DNA from: Gemmatimonadetes bacterium 13_1_40CM_69_22 | GTDB taxonomy: Bacteria > Gemmatimonadota > Gemmatimonadetes > Gemmatimonadales > GWC2-71-9 | Assembly: GCA_001917665.1 (NCBI GenBank) | Contig: MNEL01000031.1 | Location: 10,040-74,039, forward strand | Reading direction: 5' to 3' | DNA length: 64,000 nt | Position numbers and translations under genes: made by a program | In this document: piece after piece, positions 56,421 to 64,000 of the stretch | Layout: every line of letters starts with the position of its first letter | How positions within the stretch are numbered: the first letter of the stretch is position 1 | Notes under the pieces: generated by a model | What the model was told of the DNA's origin: nothing | The model's database searches: none | What the model saw: the letters and a program-made list of their open reading frames with translations, nothing else

Positions 56421-56828
56421 TCACTTCCGTCCGGCGCGAACGCTATCTTCAACGGCCTCTCCTGGGTGGCACTTGCCCTGCCCCTCGATGTGTCGAATCA
56501 CATCGGCGAGCTGTCTCGGTCCGATCGTCGTCGCGGAGTACTCCGGGGCCCAACGCAATCCGAGGACATTCCCAGGGAGACGGCTCGCGGCATAGCTACT
56601 CCCGCCCTGGAACAACTGTACGAGTCGTGGCAAGTCGATGCGTGGAACGGTGCGGAGCAGCATGTGAACGTGCGTCGGCAGAATAGCCAGCGCGACGACG
56701 TCAGCGTGTTCCCGTGAGGCGGTGCGTCGGAAGTATTGGTCCAGGAAATCGCGGGTGGGAGAGTCGATCATGGGACGCCGCTCGCGCGTCGCCCAGGCAA
56801 GGTGGATGTAGAGTTGATGCGGTGACAT
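56421..56828 (-). mobile_element. IS200-like/REP-associated (RAYT) Y1 transposase-family protein, catalytic Tyr apparently replaced by His
   Basis: MSPHQLYIHLAWATRERRPMI, ALAILPTHVHMLLR (HUH-type HVH), VIRHIEGQGKCH where YIxxQ is expected. Confidence 0.8.
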
Positions 56829-56857
56829 GACAGGGTGAGGTACCGTCCACGGTTGTT

Positions 56858-56974
56858 CCCATCCTGAAGGATGGGCTCGGCGCAGCGCTGTCCTGAAGGA
56901 CGGTCGCTCCCACGGATTCGCTTCGCTCGTTGTGCTTCAGCATAGTGCTGGCCGAGCCCACGCTTCAGCGTGGG
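56858..56974. repeat. REP/BIME-like cluster: four hairpins with TGAA or TTCA loops in alternating orientation
   Basis: CCCATCC-TGAA-GGATGGG (56858-56875), GTCC-TGAA-GGAC (56890-56901), TGC-TTCA-GCA (56933-56942), CCCACGC-TTCA-GCGTGGG (56957-56974); outer pair share GGGCTCGGC flank in inverted orientation. Confidence 0.85.
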
Positions 56975-57065
56975 AATACGCTAAGGCGCGGCCATCAACC
57001 AAGCATCAACCGGATCACCGCTCGATAAGCCTTCGTCCTGCAGCGACTTGACGAGCCTCAGCGGG

Positions 57066-57094
57066 TTGAACTTTCCTGTCTAAGTGATTATTTT
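57066..57094 (+). promoter_or_regulatory. possible sigma70-type promoter of gyrA (TTGAAC-17-TATTTT)
   Basis: AT-rich island in GC-rich context, 17-bp spacing. Confidence 0.4.
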
Positions 57095-57160
57095 ATAGGA
57101 ACTTAGGTCTGGTCGAGCAAGCCCGGGCCCCCTGTCCCTAACCCTGAGCCCCTGTCGTTC

Positions 57161-59719
<2,559 letters not shown>

Positions 59720-59721
59720 GC

Positions 59722-60651
59722 GTGGTCACCGCCCAAGCGGTCCGCGAAGCGGCTGAGCGGCTGCGCGGTGTCGCCGTCCGGACGCCGCTCCGCTACGTCG
59801 AGCCGCTCGACGCCTATTTGAAGCTGGAGAACCTCCAGCCGATGGGCGCGTTCAAGATCCGGGGTGCCTACAACGCGATCAGCCGTCTGCCGCACGCCGT
59901 GAGGCGCCAGGGCGTGATCACCTACTCGAGCGGCAATCATGGCCAGGCGGTAGCGTACGCGGCCCAGCTGCTGGGCATCCGCGCGGTCGTCGTCATGCCC
60001 GAGACCGCGCCGGCGGTCAAGGTGGCGGGCGTGAGGAAGTGGGGCGGCGAGGTCGTCGTCGCCGGTCGCACGTCGCAGGACCGGCAGGTGAAGGCCGAGG
60101 AGATCGCCGCGCGCGAAGGGCTCGCCGTGGTGCCGCCGTTCGACCACCCGGACATCGTCGCCGGGCAGGCGACCGTGGGGCTCGAGATCGCCGCGGAGCT
60201 GCCCGACGTCCAAACGGTCGTGGTGCCGGTGGGCGGGGGCGGGCTGATCTCGGGAGTCGTGGTCGGCCTGGCGGCGGCGGACAGCGCGGCGCGCGTGTGG
60301 GGCGTCGAGCCGGCGGGCGCGCCCAAGCTCGCCCGTTCGCTTGCGGCCGGGAAGCCGGTGCGGCTCGAGCGCACGGCGAGCCTCGCCGACGGGTTGATCA
60401 CGCTCACCGTCGGCGACATCCCCTTCGCCCACCTCGCGCACCACCGCGACCGGCTCGGGGGGGTCGTCCTCGTAGAAGATGACACGCTGCGCGAGGCGGT
60501 GCATTTTCTATGGCGCCAGTGCCACCTCGCGGTCGAGCCCTCCGGGGCGGCGACGACCGCGGCGGTGCGGTCCGGCGCGCTCGTGCCGGTCCCGCCCACC
60601 GTGCTCGTGGTGAGCGGCGGCAACGTCGATCCCTCCCTGCTCGAGGACTGA
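59722..60651 (+). CDS. PLP-dependent threonine/serine dehydratase
   Basis: YLKLENLQPMGAFKIRGAYNAI, YSSGNHGQAVAYAAQLLGI, VVPVGGGGLISGV. Confidence 0.93.
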   Translation: MVTAQAVREAAERLRGVAVRTPLRYVEPLDAYLKLENLQPMGAFKIRGAYNAISRLPHAVRRQGVITYSSGNHGQAVAYAAQLLGIRAVVVMPETAPAVKVAGVRKWGGEVVVAGRTSQDRQVKAEEIAAREGLAVVPPFDHPDIVAGQATVGLEIAAELPDVQTVVVPVGGGGLISGVVVGLAAADSAARVWGVEPAGAPKLARSLAAGKPVRLERTASLADGLITLTVGDIPFAHLAHHRDRLGGVVLVEDDTLREAVHFLWRQCHLAVEPSGAATTAAVRSGALVPVPPTVLVVSGGNVDPSLLED

Positions 60652-60658
60652 ACGACCG

Positions 60659-62098
60659 ATGCCCGAGCCCGCCGCAGCCAAGATCCTCGTCGCCGACGAC
60701 GACCAGTCGCTGGTGCGCACCCTGACGTGGATCCTCAAGGAGAACGGCTACGAGGTCAGCGTCGCGCCCGGGGGCGAGGGGCTCATGGGGAAGCTCGAGG
60801 AGGAGCGTCCCCACCTGCTGCTGCTCGACATCATGATGCCCAAGGTGGACGGGCTGCAGCTCTTGGCCAAGATGAAGGCCGACGAGCGGTTCCGCGACCT
60901 CCCGGTCCTGATGATCTCGTCGATGCCGCCCGAGGAGGCGACGGTCAAGTCGCTCGGCCTCGGCGCCGCCGACTTCATCGCCAAGCCCTTCCGGGTGCGC
61001 GAGCTGCTGGCCCGCGTGAAAGCCCACATCCGCACCGCGCAGGAGCTGTCGCACGCGCGGGACGAGGCCCAGAGCCGGGCGGCCATCGTCGATATCCTGC
61101 ACGAGGTCACCGACTCGCTCAAGCCGGACGAGATCTACCACATCCTCGTGCGGCGGGTCGCCCGCGTGCTCCAGATCTCCAAGTGCTCGATGGTGCTCGC
61201 GAAGGCGGGCGACCAGCTCGGCGTCGTGGTGGCGGCGTACGAGAACCCGATGCTGCGCAACCTGCAGATCGAGCTCGCCCGCTACCCCGAGATCCAGCGC
61301 GCGCTCGCGAGCGGTCGCGCGGTGCTGGTGGAGGACGTCGCGGCCGACCCGCTGTACGCGGAGGAGCGCGTGCGCTGGGAGCGCGAGCGCATCACGGTGC
61401 CGACGCGCTCCGCGGTCGCGCTGCCCTTTTCCATGAAGGACCAGCAGGTGGGCGTTTTCTTTCTCCGCACCACGGGCGAGGACCCGCCGCTCACCCGCGC
61501 CGACGCCCAGTTCGCCGAGACCGTGATCCGCACGGCCGTGGCGGCGATCGAGAAGGCCTACGACTTCGAGACCGCGGTATCCGACAAGAAGCGGCTGGAG
61601 AAGCTCGCCGCGACGGACGCCCTCACCGGCTGCCTCAATCGCCGCGCGCTCTCCGAGGAGCTCGAGCAGGAGCTCGACCGCGCCGGCCGGTATAACTTGG
61701 CGGTCACGATCCTGCTCGCCGACATCGACCGTTTCAAGCTGGTGAACGACACCCGCGGCCACATCGCGGGGGACTCGGTGCTGCGGCAAGTCGGCGAGAT
61801 CCTGCGGCGCGAGGCGCGGTCGGTGGATCTGGTCGCGCGCTATGGCGGCGAGGAGTTCGTCGTGGTGATGCCGGAGACGGCGCTCCACGGGGCGGCCATC
61901 TTCGCGGAGCGGCTGCGGCGCCGCATGATGCACCACGATTTCGCCGATCCCGGCGAGAATCCGCTCAACCTCACGGTCTCGATCGGGCTCGCCTCGTTCC
62001 CCGACGACCGCGTGACCGGCGCCGACAGCTTCGTCGCGCTCGCCGACCAGGCCCTCTATCGCGCGAAGAACGAAGGCCGCAACTTGGTGCGGCAATGA
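60659..62098 (+). CDS. response regulator with GAF-like region and GGDEF diguanylate cyclase domain
   Basis: Receiver KILVADDDQSLVRTLTWIL..LLLDIMMPKVDGLQLLAKMK..ADFIAKPFRVRELLARV; ADIDRFKLVNDTRGHIAGDSVLRQVGEIL..YGGEEFVVVMPET. Confidence 0.95.
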   Translation: MPEPAAAKILVADDDQSLVRTLTWILKENGYEVSVAPGGEGLMGKLEEERPHLLLLDIMMPKVDGLQLLAKMKADERFRDLPVLMISSMPPEEATVKSLGLGAADFIAKPFRVRELLARVKAHIRTAQELSHARDEAQSRAAIVDILHEVTDSLKPDEIYHILVRRVARVLQISKCSMVLAKAGDQLGVVVAAYENPMLRNLQIELARYPEIQRALASGRAVLVEDVAADPLYAEERVRWERERITVPTRSAVALPFSMKDQQVGVFFLRTTGEDPPLTRADAQFAETVIRTAVAAIEKAYDFETAVSDKKRLEKLAATDALTGCLNRRALSEELEQELDRAGRYNLAVTILLADIDRFKLVNDTRGHIAGDSVLRQVGEILRREARSVDLVARYGGEEFVVVMPETALHGAAIFAERLRRRMMHHDFADPGENPLNLTVSIGLASFPDDRVTGADSFVALADQALYRAKNEGRNLVRQ

Positions 62099-63174
62099 GC
62101 GAACGCCGCTGTCCCAAGTGCGGCGCGGTCTATCCGGAGACCGCGCGCTTCTGCCCGCGCGACGGCAACATGCTCGTCGCGGCGCAGTCGAAGGTGCCCC
62201 CCCCTACACCGGCCGCGCCGTCCGGAGGCGGAGCGACCGCCGTCCGCACCCCGCCAGGCCCCCGCCGCGGCCCCGGCTTCGACCGCGCCGCGACCTTGTC
62301 GGGGCAGACCCTCGACGCGCGCTACCAGGTCACGCAGAAGCTGGGCGAGGGTGGGATGTCGTACGTGTACCTGGCGCGCGAGGTCGCGAGCGGCGACGAG
62401 GTGGCCATCAAGGTGCTCTCGCCCAAGCTCGCGACGGACCGGAGCTCGGTCGAGCGGCTGCGTCGCGAGGCGGGCCTCGCCATGCGGCTCGACCACGCCA
62501 ACGTGTGCCGCATCCTGCGTCTCGGCGAATCCGAGGACGGCCTGATCTATCTGGTGATGCCGTTCTTGAACGGCGAGCTGCTGTCCGATCGCGAGGTGCG
62601 GGGCGGGCCGATGGCGCTCGCCCAGGGGATCGACCTGCTGCGCCAGGTCTGCGCGGGGCTGCACCACGCGCACGAGCTGCAGATCGTGCACCGCGACTTG
62701 AAGCCCGAAAACATCATGCTCGTCCGAGAGGACGGGGGCGGCGACCGCGCCGTCGTCATGGACTTTGGACTCGCCAAGGAGCGCCGCGCCGATCCCGCGA
62801 TCGCGAAGCTCACGGCGACCGGCATCATCCTCGGCACGCCGGAGTTCATGAGCCCCGAGCAGATCCGCGGGAGGCCGCTCGACGGCCGCTCCGACATCTA
62901 CGCCCTCGGCATCGTGGCGTTCGAGATGTTCACCGGCAAACTGCCGTTCCAGGGGCGGAACGCTCAGGAAATGATGATCGCGCGCCTGCGCGATCGGCCG
63001 AGGCAGCTGCGCCAGCTCCGGCCCGATCTCCCCGCGAACCTCGAGAAGGCGCTCGCCCGGGCCCTCGAGTCGAGTCCCGACGCGCGCTATGGCACGGCGC
63101 TCGAATTCGCCGACGCCCTCACGGCAACCCACGAGGGCGGCCTGTTCTCCAGGATCAAGGAGAAGCTGAAGTAG
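62095..63174 (+). CDS. Ser/Thr protein kinase with N-terminal zinc ribbon
   Basis: CPKCGAVYPETARFCPRDG; LGEGGMSYVYLAREVASGDEVAIKVL, IVHRDLKPENIMLV, VMDFGLAKE. Confidence 0.94.
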   Translation: MSERRCPKCGAVYPETARFCPRDGNMLVAAQSKVPPPTPAAPSGGGATAVRTPPGPRRGPGFDRAATLSGQTLDARYQVTQKLGEGGMSYVYLAREVASGDEVAIKVLSPKLATDRSSVERLRREAGLAMRLDHANVCRILRLGESEDGLIYLVMPFLNGELLSDREVRGGPMALAQGIDLLRQVCAGLHHAHELQIVHRDLKPENIMLVREDGGGDRAVVMDFGLAKERRADPAIAKLTATGIILGTPEFMSPEQIRGRPLDGRSDIYALGIVAFEMFTGKLPFQGRNAQEMMIARLRDRPRQLRQLRPDLPANLEKALARALESSPDARYGTALEFADALTATHEGGLFSRIKEKLK

Positions 63175-64000
63175 TTGAAACGCTTCCCGGCATTCGATCC
63201 CCCCGAGTACGTCGACTGGAAGGCCGACCCCGCGCTGGTGCGCGGCTTCCGGGAGACGATCGAGCACAGCCCCGAGCGCGCCGCGCTCGTTTCCCGACTC
63301 TCGAGCGACGACAAACTGGGGCTGTACGCGGGCCTGCTGCGTGCCCGGCTGCACGACATCCAGCTGCAGCGCTGGGTGCGCACGGGAGTGATCTCCAAGG
63401 CCTGGCTGGGCACGGGCGAAGAGGCGACGACGGTCGGCCCGGTGCACGCGCTCGAGCGCGGGAAGGACATCGTCGCGCCGATGATCCGGAACGCCGCCGC
63501 GTGCTGCGAGCTTGGCATGCCCCTCGCCGACATGCTGCGGGCCTACCTCGGGAGCGACGACGCGCCGTCGCGCGGGCGCGACCTGCACGTGGGCTCATTC
63601 TCCCACGGCGTGCTGCAGCCGATCTCCCACGTCGGGGACATGGTGCCGGTGATCTGCGGGATCGCGCTGACGTTCAAGATGAAAGGCGAGCGTCGCGTGG
63701 CGCTCACGTGGGTGGGCGACGGCGCGACCAAGACCGCCGCGGCGCACGAGGGCACGAACTTCGCGGCCGTCCAGCGGGTCCCCGCCATCTTCGTGATCCA
63801 GAACAACCAGGTCGCCCTCGGCACCCGGCTCGACCAGCACCACCTCGCCGGCAACTTCAAGGATTGGCCCGCGAGCTACGGCATGTGGAGCGCCGAGTTC
63901 GACGGGAACAACGTGCTCGACGCGTGGGCCGCGACGCGGCTCGCCACCGAGCGCTGCCGCCAGGGCCAGGGGCCCGCGATGCTGATCGCCGAGACGTTCC
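63175..64000 (+). CDS. 2-oxoacid dehydrogenase E1 component alpha subunit (partial, runs off window end)
   Basis: TTG start at 63175; WLGTGEEATTVGPVHALERGKDIVAPMIRN, WVGDGATKTAAAHEGTNFAAVQRVPAIFVIQNNQVALGT. Confidence 0.88.
   Translation, partial: MKRFPAFDPPEYVDWKADPALVRGFRETIEHSPERAALVSRLSSDDKLGLYAGLLRARLHDIQLQRWVRTGVISKAWLGTGEEATTVGPVHALERGKDIVAPMIRNAAACCELGMPLADMLRAYLGSDDAPSRGRDLHVGSFSHGVLQPISHVGDMVPVICGIALTFKMKGERRVALTWVGDGATKTAAAHEGTNFAAVQRVPAIFVIQNNQVALGTRLDQHHLAGNFKDWPASYGMWSAEFDGNNVLDAWAATRLATERCRQGQGPAMLIAETF

Overview
64 kb of a very GC-rich bacterial chromosome, densely coding. Gemmatimonadota-like gene content is my inference; no rRNA or complete tRNA was seen. Most of the window is ordinary: acnA, htrA-type protease, DUF1501/DUF1800 pair, ABC and MFS transporters, an EF-G-like GTPase, thyX, thiolase and 3-hydroxyacyl-CoA dehydrogenase, ggt, dCMP deaminase, RNase HI-like protein, selD, amidohydrolases, gyrA, a diguanylate cyclase, a Ser/Thr kinase, and a partial 2-oxoacid dehydrogenase E1. 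Many long six-frame ORFs are antisense shadows and were rejected. Main points: (1) selD is truncated in the ORF track. Reading through an in-frame TGA restores the N-terminus ...SHGAG-U-ACKLGP..., so it is very probably a selenoprotein, with a hairpin just 3' of the UGA. (2) A tightly overlapping operon of two D-Ala-D-Ala-ligase-like ATP-grasp enzymes, a GNAT and a KamA-type radical SAM aminomutase has an attenuator-like leader. This is the best candidate for an undescribed biosynthetic system. (3) An IS200/RAYT-like protein with His at the expected catalytic Tyr lies beside four REP-like hairpins in alternating orientation with compensatory stem changes. (4) Several unrelated short repeats (8-mer, 7-mer, 14-mer families) sit exactly 3' of stop codons, and one appears to supply the N-terminus of a lipoprotein. 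(5) Unusual domain fusions include HTH plus beta-propeller and outer-membrane barrel plus cupredoxin. All assignments come from reading the sequence and translations; no database search was run.
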